This document shows, one piece after another, positions 8,409 to 16,870 of a stretch of DNA of 64,000 nucleotides (position 1 is the first letter of the stretch; every line of letters begins with the position of its first letter). Below the pieces are notes generated by a model. It searched no databases. It saw nothing but the letters and a program-made list of their open reading frames with translations, and was not told where the DNA came from. The position numbers and the translations under genes were made by a program. The DNA is from Nitrospirota bacterium (lineage in GTDB: Bacteria; Nitrospirota; Nitrospiria; Nitrospirales; Nitrospiraceae), in assembly GCA_026387665.1 (NCBI GenBank), contig JAPLLG010000007.1:248001-312000 (forward strand), given 5' to 3'.

Positions 8409-9880
8409 AGATGGGTCCGTACTTCTTTCGCGTAGGTCTTAAACGGATCCGGCATGGGGAAGGGTTCCTGCCCGCGCAATTGGAAGATCGACCAGTTGAT
8501 CACATAGGAGGGAGAAAACCGCGCGTCCAGCGAAGACCCAGCCGCCTCAACCGGAAGTCCCGAAGCCAATAAATGCCGTACGAGTTCACCGCGCCCAAAG
8601 GCCCTGGTATTGCGGGGTGGATGGTCCATGGCTAAGGTAATCGCCTTGTCGGTCGTGAGCCGAGGAACCCGCCCCTCTTCCATCAGACCGTAATAGAGCC
8701 CCTTGCCTTGATGGAGATTGTGATACTCCAGGTCGAGGCTCTTCAGCGCCGGATCTGCCCAGGTTAGTTGTTCCGCCTCGCGAAAGGTTTCCAGCAGCCA
8801 GAGTTTCGAGGCCCAATCCACCCGGCCCACCAGATTCGTATAGTCCCCGCGAAGGTCACGCAACACCGCTTCCCATTGATCGAGGACCCAATCGGTTTCG
8901 TCGTCCTGCCCCCGATAATGTTCCTGCGCCGCTGCGAGAAAGGCTTCCTGAATATCGATCGCCGAGATCGACTTCCCCGATTGCAGCCTGACGATCCATT
9001 GCCGCTCCTGATCCTGCGACAGTTCCTGCATCGTTTCGACCGGCTCATGGAGCTCCAGGCCGCGCGGCGCATGGCCCTCTTCGATCAATTGCAGGACCAG
9101 GCCCGTCGTGCCCAACTTCAAGGCCGTCGCCACCTCGGCCATATTCGAATCGCCGAGTAACAGATGAATGCGGCGGTATTGATTCGGGTCTGCCAGCGGC
9201 TCATCTCTGGTATTCACGATGGCGCGATTCTGCTGCACCCATTCGAAGAAGTCGTTCACGATGTAGTCGGCCCGCTGAGAAATCTGGAACGGCATGGCAG
9301 GCTGCTGCCCATGGCGCATGTTTGCTCCACGCGGCACGATGAGCCGATCCATCTGGATCCAGGCATCCTGGGGACCGGCCATACCGACACGTCCTGCCCC
9401 GGTAAAGATCTGTCTGGTGACCAGGAACGTCACGAAAGGCCCGAGGCCGCGCCTGGTAAAGGGGAAACCGCGCGTCACGAGATAGTTCTCGTGCGACCCG
9501 AAGGTCGCATCGGTTTCATGGTCCACATTGTTCTTGATCAAGGACACCTGGTCGGCCAAACCGAGCTCGTGAACGGCGTCCTGTAGCAACTGATCGCCGG
9601 CCCGGTCGGCAGCCACCACATCGCTCAGCGATTCACATTCCGGCGAAGCCCATTCCAGATGGCCCATGTCGAGATACATACGCCCGGCGTTGGTGAGAAA
9701 TCCTCCGTTGCCGGGCGGTTCATCATGGCCCCGATGGTGCAGATCCAGGACGCCACGCCGTTGCACGTGAAAGAGATGGTCGCGAATCTTGTGGGCAAAC
9801 CAGGTGGGAGAATGGTCCGGCGGGTCTTCATTCACCAAGAGTCCGTATTCGGTTTCCAATCCGAAAATACGGTTCAACAT
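8396..9880 (-). CDS. pafA: PafA-type ligase for UBact/Pup
   Basis: 494-residue member of the Dop/PafA family (glutamine-synthetase-like fold). It is predicted to use ATP to join the C-terminal glutamate of the small modifier to lysines of target proteins. The N-terminus is the hallmark FGLETEYG, with GSHENYL, FTGAGRV and HLLLGDSNMAEVATALKLG downstream. ATG at 9880 lies one base after the prcA stop (TAA-A-ATG), so translation is coupled. PafA is preferred over Dop because it is the last gene of the operon, as in actinobacterial mpa-dop-pup-prcB-prcA-pafA; the two enzymes are homologous, so the assignment rests on gene order. Confidence 0.85.
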   Translation of the reverse strand: MLNRIFGLETEYGLLVNEDPPDHSPTWFAHKIRDHLFHVQRRGVLDLHHRGHDEPPGNGGFLTNAGRMYLDMGHLEWASPECESLSDVVAADRAGDQLLQDAVHELGLADQVSLIKNNVDHETDATFGSHENYLVTRGFPFTRRGLGPFVTFLVTRQIFTGAGRVGMAGPQDAWIQMDRLIVPRGANMRHGQQPAMPFQISQRADYIVNDFFEWVQQNRAIVNTRDEPLADPNQYRRIHLLLGDSNMAEVATALKLGTTGLVLQLIEEGHAPRGLELHEPVETMQELSQDQERQWIVRLQSGKSISAIDIQEAFLAAAQEHYRGQDDETDWVLDQWEAVLRDLRGDYTNLVGRVDWASKLWLLETFREAEQLTWADPALKSLDLEYHNLHQGKGLYYGLMEEGRVPRLTTDKAITLAMDHPPRNTRAFGRGELVRHLLASGLPVEAAGSSLDARFSPSYVINWSIFQLRGQEPFPMPDPFKTYAKEVRTHLQTA

Positions 9881-9881
9881 T

Positions 9882-10712
9882 TTAGTTCGCCACGACTGAT
9901 TGAAGCGCCTTCGGCAGGAGCCGTGACAGATCGGCTGGCTTGAGCGAGCGGTACTTGGAGGTGCCGGGAGCCTGCCGCTCAAGGACCGCACATTCAAGCG
10001 TCCGGCCTCCCGCAATGCTCCGCACATGTTCCATCAGCACGTCGGCACTCGGAATCGCAGCGGCCGCTGAAGCGGTTCCGCTTGCCTGTGGCTCGGTTGC
10101 AGCCTGCTGCTCCGCCTCTTCCTGTTGATGCGCGAGGGAACCAATCGCCCAGGCACGCAAGGTCAGATCCAACGCCTGCTCCAATGACAGAGTGGCAGGC
10201 ATCTGCGCCTTGAGATAGGCCGTCATTTTCGTCTGGGCAGCGGGAGTAGCAGCCAAAACCGCGCACCCGGTCATTTCCTCGAACGTGCCATCGTAGTTGA
10301 TCGTCAGAAGCGCATCCTTCTCCGGCTTCTGCCCCAACTCCGCCACCAGAATACGTACGATGAACGGCGCCTTATAGACTTCCTCAAAGGCCTGTTTGAT
10401 GACGGGGGCAATGCCGTATTTCACCAACCGCGAGCCAGTGACATCAGAGGGCGAACGGTTGAACCCTTCGACATGCGCCATTTCGAGCAGGCTGAAGCGC
10501 AGTTTTTCCAAATCGGTGGGGTGCCCCATTCCGCCCAATGCCAGCCGATCATAGATCTCGTAGAGCTTCGGAGTCCCTTTGCTCACCGTGGCCAGAAGGA
10601 TGCCGCCCTCATAAGTCAGAGCCACAACCGGGCTCCCCTGCTTGAACTGCTCATCCAGATACTGGCGGCGATTGCCGACTGCTTCTACCCAGCGATAGGG
10701 TTCTTCATACAT
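9882..10712 (-). CDS. prcA: 20S proteasome alpha subunit
   Basis: 276-residue alpha-ring subunit of the bacterial 20S proteasome, gating entry to the protease chamber. It has YEEPYRWVEAVGNRRQYLDEQF at the N-terminus, SPVVALTYEGGILLATVS, and a long Ala/Gln-rich stretch (about residues 195-225). It has no catalytic Thr. The start is taken at ATG 10712, with AGGTGG upstream and eight bases of overlap with prcB; an upstream ATG at 10733 is less likely. The C-terminal region after residue 225 is longer than the core fold needs and may be a family-specific tail. Confidence 0.9.
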   Translation of the reverse strand: MYEEPYRWVEAVGNRRQYLDEQFKQGSPVVALTYEGGILLATVSKGTPKLYEIYDRLALGGMGHPTDLEKLRFSLLEMAHVEGFNRSPSDVTGSRLVKYGIAPVIKQAFEEVYKAPFIVRILVAELGQKPEKDALLTINYDGTFEEMTGCAVLAATPAAQTKMTAYLKAQMPATLSLEQALDLTLRAWAIGSLAHQQEEAEQQAATEPQASGTASAAAAIPSADVLMEHVRSIAGGRTLECAVLERQAPGTSKYRSLKPADLSRLLPKALQSVVAN

Positions 10713-11478
10713 AACGCACCACCTGTGATTCATAGAGGGGTTTCAAAGTCGCATCCGGCACCGTCTGCACACCGGCTCCTGTAATCAGCTTGATCACGGG
10801 ATAGAGGCTCGCCTCCCGGTTCACGCCGCCGGTCGCCGAGTCGAATTCCGCCGCGCTGGTGAGCAATCGCAAGGCCTGCACCATCGCCTGCTCTTCCGGC
10901 AGCTGATTGAGGGGCTGATCGCCCCAGGTATTCAAATAATGCAGGATGCCCCTGATCGTGGGAGAACCGGACCCGGACACGGCATATTCCACCCCTTCGA
11001 ACTCCGCCCCGAGGATGTCGTAGAAATAGATCTTAGCCGAACCCTGCTCCAGATCGTAGCCGGCAAACACCGGGACGACCGCGCCGGTCCCGGCCAAGGC
11101 AGCCGGCACATTGTCCTTCAAGAGCTTGGAGATAGCGCGCAGCTTGCCGTCGAAACTCAATTCCTGGAGCTGCGTTCTCCGGTAATATTTGAAGGAATGT
11201 TCCAGGACCCGCACCATTTCATAGGCTGTGGCAGGAACTCCGGCAATGGCCATCACACTGTGCCGATCGATCTCCAGCACCTTGTCCGTGCGATCGTACA
11301 TCACCATATTGCCGGCGGTCGCGCGACGGTCGCCTGCCACCAGCACACCATCGCGATACTTGAAAGCCAGAATCGTCGTGGCATTCGTCAATGCATGGCC
11401 GGCCCCCATCGCCGCCGGCACACTGAGCGTATAGCCCTGCTCTTTCAACAGCTGAAGAAAATCCCCTTGCATCCCCAT
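10705..11478 (-). CDS. prcB: 20S proteasome beta subunit
   Basis: 257-residue catalytic subunit. The active-site Thr is residue 34 (ALTNA|TTILAFKY), exposed by autocleavage of a 33-residue propeptide. Counting from it, Asp17 (AGDRRAT) and Lys33 are conserved, so it should be active. The residue before Thr is Ala where the M. tuberculosis subunit has Gly. The later SGSGSP and DSATGG motifs are present. The start is ATG 11478 (MGMQGDFLQLL), just after a GGGGG-containing ribosome site; the frame extends upstream into repeat R1, which should not be coding. Confidence 0.93.
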   Translation of the reverse strand: MGMQGDFLQLLKEQGYTLSVPAAMGAGHALTNATTILAFKYRDGVLVAGDRRATAGNMVMYDRTDKVLEIDRHSVMAIAGVPATAYEMVRVLEHSFKYYRRTQLQELSFDGKLRAISKLLKDNVPAALAGTGAVVPVFAGYDLEQGSAKIYFYDILGAEFEGVEYAVSGSGSPTIRGILHYLNTWGDQPLNQLPEEQAMVQALRLLTSAAEFDSATGGVNREASLYPVIKLITGAGVQTVPDATLKPLYESQVVRYV

Positions 11479-11521
11479 TTTTCCCCCTTCTCCCCTATTG
11501 AGCGACGGCCTTACCTTCCAT

Positions 11522-11617
11522 GAGGGGTGGGCGGGCGGTCCTCCACTGCGCGCGTCCAACGAGGGCCTTCCCAGGCCGCGCGTTGCGCGAGCACAGAGGA
11601 CAGCCCTCCTACCCCTC
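11522..11617. repeat. R1 structured repeat, copy a
   Basis: 96-bp palindromic element between ubact and prcB. The outer arms (GAGGGGTGGGCGGGCGGTCC and its near-complement at 11596-11617) enclose a conserved core: ACTGCGCGCGTC, an inner stem CAACG/CGTTG, a further GGCC/GGCC hairpin, then GCGAGCACAG. Four other copies lie at 13383, 23728, 26240 and 29272. The element is not coding. Confidence 0.85.
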
Positions 11618-11624
11618 TCAGATC

Positions 11625-11819
11625 TTATTCTCCCGTCCGTTGCCGATACCGCTCCGCCTGCTTCGGATCCACCTTCCGCATACGCTTGAGCAAGTTATCT
11701 TTGTCCGGAGACCCGGTCTCAGGCCTCTTCGGCCCCCCGCCCTCCTCGGACGGACTCGGAGCCTTCGGCATCGGATTGCCAGGCCCTTCCCGGCGTTCCG
11801 GCATTGAGCTGTAGTTCAT
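11625..11819 (-). CDS. ubact: UBact, Pup-like protein modifier
   Basis: 64-residue, disordered, Pro/Gly/charge-rich small protein, the Gram-negative counterpart of mycobacterial Pup. It is attached through its C-terminal residue to lysines of proteins, marking them for the proteasome. The C-terminus KVDPKQAERYRQRTGE ends in Gly-Glu, the form that needs no prior deamidation (mycobacterial Pup ends Gly-Gln). Its ATG overlaps the dop stop codon (ATGA), with AAAGGAG seven bases upstream, which fixes the start; a second Met at residue 6 is possible. The residues after about 40 (DNLLKRMRKV) should form the helix that docks on the ATPase. Confidence 0.9.
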   Translation of the reverse strand: MNYSSMPERREGPGNPMPKAPSPSEEGGGPKRPETGSPDKDNLLKRMRKVDPKQAERYRQRTGE

Positions 11820-13342
11820 GATCGGGACTCCTTTTCTCTATTCCATGCAGTCAGCGCATCCATCGGGGAGGCCGCTCGTTCAAAAATCTGCGCACAGGCT
11901 TGTACATCCTCCGGTTTAAAGAGGTCGCCCATCTCCAACGTTCTCGATAGCAGCCCCCCGCTGAACTGAATCCGCTCCCACTGCATCGATTTGATCTGAT
12001 CAGGGAACCGCCTGATACAGAGGCCGCGAATACCCGCCCTGGTATCGGCCGGACCAGCCACCAAGGCCGATTCAATGTCCTGCTCCAAGGTCATCCGCCA
12101 GGCCTTCCCCTCTGCCTCCAGCCCCAGAAAGAGCCCGCGCTCCGGATTCACATTATGGTACTCCAAATCCAAACTGGCCAGCCAGGGGTCCTCCCAGCCG
12201 AGCTTCTCTTCCTGCATAAACGTTTCCAACAGCCAGAGCTTGGTGACCCAATCGAGCTTCCCGACCAGCTGCTGTCGATCACCGGCCAGCAATCGCAACG
12301 TGGCAGCCCATTCGCGCAGGATCCAATCGGTCTCTGCATCAGCCCCGGCCAAATGTTTCTGAGCCGCGAGATAATACTGTTCTTGAATGTCGAGGCCCGT
12401 GATGGTACTGCCGTTTCTCTGACGAACCGTGGCCTTCAAGTTCTGATCGCGAGAAAGCTGCTTCACTGCGGTAACAGAATGTTCCAATTCAAGCACCGGG
12501 GCAGCCCCTCGCGCGATCAACTCCAGGGCCAACTGCGTCGTCCCAACTTTCAGGGCCGTGGCGTATTCGCACATATTGGCATCGCCGATGATGAGATGGA
12601 GCCGCCGATATTTTTCCCGCACCGCGTGCGGCTCGTCCCTCGTATTCAGAATTGGCCGGTTATGCATCGTATCGACGCTCAGATCCGTCTCCATGAAATC
12701 GGCCCGTTGGGAGAGCTGATAGGAGCCTGGCACGAATCCGCTCTCCTGCCCCTCCACCCCGACTTTGCCGGCTCCGGCAATGATTTGCCTGCTGACCAGG
12801 AACGGCAGCAGCCCAGCGGTCAGCGCAGGGAAGGGAATCGAACGTGAGAGGAGATAGTTATCGTGGCAACCGTAACTATGGCCGTGGAAGTCCGTATTGT
12901 TCTTGTAGAGCTGCACCGGAGATCCGCCGAGCACCTGGTTGCGACGCTCCGCCGCCCGCTGAGCGATCCGCTCCCCGGCCCGGTCATGGGCGAGAAGATC
13001 TTTCAACGTCCGACATTCCGGCGTGGAATATTCAGGGTGCGTATGGTCGTTGTAGAAGCGGGCTCCGTTCGGAAGGACCAGGTCGCTCTTCATCTCATGA
13101 AACGAAAAAGGCCGATGGGCATCGACCTTGGCGAACTCGTCTTCTTCTTTGTCCTGTTGCAGACCTAAGACCCGGAACCCCCGCGCATCCTCATGAGGGT
13201 CTTCCCCCCCATAGTCCCAGCGCCTCTCGAACGAAGCAGTCAGATGGGCCCGCACCAGCTCCATCGACTCCACGACCGGATCGACCGCCTCCTGGTCTTC
13301 CCTCGTGATCCCATACTCTGTTTCGATCCCGAACAGCCGCAT
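11816..13342 (-). CDS. dop: Dop-type depupylase/deamidase homologue
   Basis: 508-residue Dop/PafA-family enzyme. N-terminal FGIETEYG, GCHDNYLLSR, IIAGAGKVG and HLIIGDANMCEYATALKVG mark the family. Between about residues 40 and 90 it has a longer charged insertion (GEDPHEDARGF...EFAKVDAHRPF) than PafA, consistent with the Dop loop. In actinobacteria Dop converts Pup-GQ to Pup-GE and also removes Pup from substrates. Here the modifier already ends in GE, so only the removal activity would be needed. Position directly before ubact supports the call. Confidence 0.85.
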   Translation of the reverse strand: MRLFGIETEYGITREDQEAVDPVVESMELVRAHLTASFERRWDYGGEDPHEDARGFRVLGLQQDKEEDEFAKVDAHRPFSFHEMKSDLVLPNGARFYNDHTHPEYSTPECRTLKDLLAHDRAGERIAQRAAERRNQVLGGSPVQLYKNNTDFHGHSYGCHDNYLLSRSIPFPALTAGLLPFLVSRQIIAGAGKVGVEGQESGFVPGSYQLSQRADFMETDLSVDTMHNRPILNTRDEPHAVREKYRRLHLIIGDANMCEYATALKVGTTQLALELIARGAAPVLELEHSVTAVKQLSRDQNLKATVRQRNGSTITGLDIQEQYYLAAQKHLAGADAETDWILREWAATLRLLAGDRQQLVGKLDWVTKLWLLETFMQEEKLGWEDPWLASLDLEYHNVNPERGLFLGLEAEGKAWRMTLEQDIESALVAGPADTRAGIRGLCIRRFPDQIKSMQWERIQFSGGLLSRTLEMGDLFKPEDVQACAQIFERAASPMDALTAWNREKESRS

Positions 13343-13382
13343 CTTCGTTCCCGTACTCCTCGCCCCCCAGGGACAGAATCAC

Positions 13383-13479
13383 GACAAGGTGGCTGGGGTG
13401 CTCTCAACTGCGCCCATCGAGCGAGCACATTCTGATCGTGCGCGCTCTGGGAGCAAAGAGAGCCCCCAGCCACCTGTCC
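13383..13479. repeat. R1 structured repeat, copy b
   Basis: 97-bp copy between mpa/arc and dop. The arms (GACAAGGTGGCTGGGG... with ...CCCCCAGCCACCTGTCC) differ in sequence from the other copies but are complementary to each other. The core has ACTGCGCCCATC, inner stem GAGCG/CGCTC, then GCAC/GTGC, and GGGAGCAAAG. Its right end reaches three bases from the mpa stop. Confidence 0.85.
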
Positions 13480-13481
13480 CT

Positions 13482-15239
13482 TTAGATAATCTGTCCTATC
13501 AATTTTTCTTCTGTCTGCCGCCCTCTCCGGAACGAGGAGACTCCGACGACCTGCTCCGGATGGTGATCGAGGAGCTTAAGCCATTCTTCCGCTGCATCGT
13601 CGGGCGGCAACATCTCGCCCTCCCGGAACTCTGCATGTACGGAGCTGACCAGATCGTCCAGGGTCATGCCGCCTGGCTCGCCCGCGCCTGACGCAATCAT
13701 CCGGTCAATCGCCCGTTCCTTCGCCCGTTGCACAATAGAAGACAAGATCGCGCCGCTGATCAGATCACCCCGATAGAGCACCTTATTCTGTCCGCTACGG
13801 AGCCTGATCGAGAGGAGCCGGTTTTCATCGACGCGCGAGAAGATCGCAGAAAGCGCATGGTCGATGAGGTCGGCGCAGGACTTCTTCCGGTCCCCGCCGT
13901 GCTGGTCGATCCATTGCCGGTCCAGAGGCAGGTCCTCCGTCAGATACACATTCAAAATCGCGGCAGCCGAGTCACGATTGGGACGGCTCACTTTGATCTT
14001 GCGATCGATGCGGCCTGGCCTGAGCACAGCCGGGTCGATTAAATCAGGCCTGTTCGAAGCCAGAATGATCACCACATCCTGCAGCGATTCGATTCCGTCC
14101 ATCTCGGAACAGAACATCGGCACGAGGGTGCTGGAAATATTGAAGGACCGAGAGGCCCGTCTCGTGCCGAGCACCGACTCCGCTTCGTCGATGAAAATAA
14201 ATGGCAGAGCCCCTTCCTTCCGACGAGCGCGGGCCTGGGCGAAGAGATCACGGACCATCCGCTCCGATTCTCCCAGCCACATATTCAAAATTTCCGGCCC
14301 CTTGATATGGAGGAAGGCTCCGCGAGTCACCGGCGGTTTATCGCCCTTCGCGCCGACCGTAGCCTTGCTCGCCTCCCCCACCAGCTTGGCGAGGCTGGCG
14401 GCAGCCGCCTGTCCGATCAAAGTCTTGCCGCAGCCGGGAGGACCATACAATAAAAAACCCTTCGGCTGAGTAAACTTAAAGCGCTGAAACGTGTCCGCAT
14501 GGAGCAGGGGATACTCGATCGCCTTCTTAATGGCGGCGATCGCCTCCGTTTGCCCGCCGATCTGCTCCCACGTGACGGTAGGAACCTCGTCCAGGAGGTG
14601 GGACTTGGACTTTTTATCTTCAAGTTTTTCAATCGCCACATGGAGGCTTGGCTCGATCCGCACCTCATCGCCCGCTTTCAGGTCCACCCCGAGCAGATCG
14701 CTCGACCGTTGGAGGATCAAGACCTGCCGACCCATCTCCTGCTCGAACCGAAGTCGCCCATCCGGCAAGGCTTCCGCGACTTTCAACACGGGGCCATTCC
14801 GGTCATAGCCCAGAATCTTAATGACGGCGAAGGCTTCGTTGACGAGAATCTGCGCGCCGATCTTCAGCTCCGTAGCCTGCACCCTGGGATCGACGCTGGC
14901 ATAATACTCAGCGCCCCCCACCAGGATCCTGGCAAGGCCATCGCCCGGCACCTCAAGCAAGGTGCCGATCCGGTTGGCCGGCGCGATAAGCTTCGCGATG
15001 ACGTCAGCGGCTTTTTTGAATTCGACTTCTCGCTGCAGTTGCGCCGCTTGGCCAAGAGTCACGGCATGGCGCAGCTTGTAGAGGATCTTCTGCCGGGGGT
15101 CACTGTCGGGAAATGAGGCGAGACATTCTTCTATCAGCTCAAGCGGGTCGGACCCCATGCGCATCGACGGATTCGCAACGTCCTCCGGCTTCCTGTTGAG
15201 TTCTGGGTCCTGTGGTTCAGTGGGTCGGCGATCACTCAT
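13482..15239 (-). CDS. mpa: Proteasome-activating AAA+ ATPase (Mpa/ARC)
   Basis: 585-residue hexameric unfoldase that feeds tagged proteins into the 20S core. It has an N-terminal coiled-coil segment (about residues 45-85), an OB-fold interdomain, then the AAA+ module: Walker A GPPGCGKT, Walker B FIFIDEAES, sensor ILASNRPD and arginine finger RPGRIDRK. ATG 15239 has GGAGG eight bases upstream; the preceding in-frame TTG is unlikely. The C-terminus is KLIGQII; mycobacterial Mpa ends GQYL, whose penultimate Tyr docks on the core, and here that position is Ile. First gene of the proteasome operon. Confidence 0.93.
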   Translation of the reverse strand: MSDRRPTEPQDPELNRKPEDVANPSMRMGSDPLELIEECLASFPDSDPRQKILYKLRHAVTLGQAAQLQREVEFKKAADVIAKLIAPANRIGTLLEVPGDGLARILVGGAEYYASVDPRVQATELKIGAQILVNEAFAVIKILGYDRNGPVLKVAEALPDGRLRFEQEMGRQVLILQRSSDLLGVDLKAGDEVRIEPSLHVAIEKLEDKKSKSHLLDEVPTVTWEQIGGQTEAIAAIKKAIEYPLLHADTFQRFKFTQPKGFLLYGPPGCGKTLIGQAAAASLAKLVGEASKATVGAKGDKPPVTRGAFLHIKGPEILNMWLGESERMVRDLFAQARARRKEGALPFIFIDEAESVLGTRRASRSFNISSTLVPMFCSEMDGIESLQDVVIILASNRPDLIDPAVLRPGRIDRKIKVSRPNRDSAAAILNVYLTEDLPLDRQWIDQHGGDRKKSCADLIDHALSAIFSRVDENRLLSIRLRSGQNKVLYRGDLISGAILSSIVQRAKERAIDRMIASGAGEPGGMTLDDLVSSVHAEFREGEMLPPDDAAEEWLKLLDHHPEQVVGVSSFRRGRQTEEKLIGQII

Positions 15240-15315
15240 CAATGGTCCTCCATGCGGAACAGATAAGTAATCCTAGCATAGCGACATCATGGATTGCCGC
15301 TACTCACGCCACCGC

Positions 15316-16449
15316 TTAATTGACGGCTTGCAGGGTCACGGAGACCCGTTCCCGGCTGGTTCCCCGTAGGATTTCGACCGTGACCCGGTCGTTGACCTTG
15401 TGCCGTTCCATCACATCCATCAGTTCGTCCAGCGTCCCAACCTGCTTGCCGTCGACCGAAAGGATGATGTCGCCCAATTCCACCCGACCGGTGGCGGTTT
15501 CACGCGCGCCCTTCAACCCTGCCTGCTCCGCCCCGCTGCCAGGCGACACCTTGCCGATAATCAGCCCCTTGATCCCCCACCGCTTGGCCATCGCATCTGG
15601 CACGAGCGAGACCCCGAGCCCAGGACGGATAAGCTTGCCGTACCTGATCAGCTCCGGCACGATGCGGTTGACCGTATCCACCGGCACAGCAAAACCAATT
15701 CCCGCGAAGGCCCCGCTGGGGCTCATGATCTGCGTGTTCACTCCGATCAAGCGTCCGGCGCTATCCAGCAGCGGCCCGCCTGAGTTTCCCGGATTGATGG
15801 CGGCATCGGTCTGGATGACCCCTTCAATCGTCCGGTTCGTCAAGGACTTGATCGTCCGCCCCAAGGCGCTCACCACGCCGGTCGTCAGCGTATGGTCGAG
15901 GCCGAAGGGATTCCCGATCGCCAAGACCTTCTGCCCGACTCGCAGATCCCGCGAGGTCCCGACTGCGAGGGGCGAGAGCGCTTCTTCCGACGCGCGGACC
16001 TGCAGCACCGCCACATCGTGATCGGGATCGGCGCCGATGAGCGTGGCCTTATGCTCCGTCCGATCCGCCAGCGTGACGGTGATCGAATTCGCCCCGTAGA
16101 CGACATGAAAATTGGTGACGATATGCCCCTGCTTGTTCCAGACGAATCCCGATCCGGACCCCTGCGGGACTTCAAAGAGATTGAACGACCAGGGATCCCG
16201 TTGAATTGCGGTGTTTGAGATAAAGACGACGGATTTCGTGGCCCGCTCGAAGACAGCCATCGTGGCCCGCTCGTCCTCACCCAACTCGGCTGGCGGGGGC
16301 GCTACGACGCGCGGCTTCCCTTCAGGACCATCATAGGTTCCACCTAGCGGCTTCCCCCATTCTCCTGTCGACAAACCAGGCCAGAGACTGAGACCCAAGA
16401 GTCCCGCCGCCACGAGAGCTCTGCCTGCCACATGCCCCTTCGCCATCAT
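15316..16449 (-). CDS. HtrA/DegP-like periplasmic serine protease
   Basis: 377 residues. An N-terminal signal peptide (ALVAAGLLGLSLWPGLSTG) is followed by an S1C trypsin-like domain with the full catalytic triad: His115 (VTNFHVV), Asp145 (DPDHDVAVLQV) and Ser223 (GNSGGPL). One C-terminal PDZ domain starts near residue 270 and includes GLIIGKVSPGSGAEQAGL. It is a quality-control protease in the periplasm; a single PDZ resembles DegS or many HtrA-like enzymes rather than two-PDZ DegP. The start overlaps the stop of the yjbQ-like gene by four bases (ATGA), so the two are coupled. Confidence 0.92.
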   Translation of the reverse strand: MMAKGHVAGRALVAAGLLGLSLWPGLSTGEWGKPLGGTYDGPEGKPRVVAPPPAELGEDERATMAVFERATKSVVFISNTAIQRDPWSFNLFEVPQGSGSGFVWNKQGHIVTNFHVVYGANSITVTLADRTEHKATLIGADPDHDVAVLQVRASEEALSPLAVGTSRDLRVGQKVLAIGNPFGLDHTLTTGVVSALGRTIKSLTNRTIEGVIQTDAAINPGNSGGPLLDSAGRLIGVNTQIMSPSGAFAGIGFAVPVDTVNRIVPELIRYGKLIRPGLGVSLVPDAMAKRWGIKGLIIGKVSPGSGAEQAGLKGARETATGRVELGDIILSVDGKQVGTLDELMDVMERHKVNDRVTVEILRGTSRERVSVTLQAVN

Positions 16450-16868
16450 TCACCCATGATTTGGATAATCAATTCCCTGGTCCTGGCTCTGGTATCGAAA
16501 TCGATGACGACAATCTGTTGCCAGGTCCCCAACAGGAGCGCGCCGTCCTGAAAGGGAATGGTGACCGACGGCCCTTGCAGCTGACCACGCAAGTGGCTGT
16601 GGCCATTGTCTTCACCGGCATTTCTCGTATTGTGCTGCCAGGCAGGATCGCCCGGCACAGTCCGGTCCCAGAAGGCTTTGGTATCGGCCCTGATGCCTGG
16701 CTCATCTTCGATGATCATCACCGAGGCAGTCGTATGTTTGATGAAGACCGTCACGATCCCTGCCGCCAGCTTGGCTCCGGTCAGGGCCTCGGCCACGGAC
16801 TTCGTCACGTTTTCGATCTGCGCGTCTCCCTGCATAGCGAGATGCAATGACACAGTCTTGACCGTCAT
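16446..16868 (-). CDS. YjbQ/UPF0047 family protein
   Basis: 140-residue cytosolic protein. Family signatures are GIVTVFIKHTTASVMIIEDEPG, HNTRNAGEDNGHSHLRGQL and the closing IVVIDFDTRARTRELIIQI. The His cluster forms a metal-like site in known structures. E. coli YjbQ has weak thiamine-phosphate synthase activity in suppressor assays, but the true role is unsettled. It sits between the HD-domain and HtrA-like genes, two bases after the former and overlapping the latter, so the three form one operon. Confidence 0.9.
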   Translation of the reverse strand: MTVKTVSLHLAMQGDAQIENVTKSVAEALTGAKLAAGIVTVFIKHTTASVMIIEDEPGIRADTKAFWDRTVPGDPAWQHNTRNAGEDNGHSHLRGQLQGPSVTIPFQDGALLLGTWQQIVVIDFDTRARTRELIIQIMGE

Positions 16869-16870
16869 CG

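Noticed and set aside
13482-13500. Frameshift removing GQYL from the proteasomal ATPase
   Set aside because: Neither shifted frame near the stop yields GQYL, and GQ followed by a short hydrophobic end is in frame; taken as a real variant.
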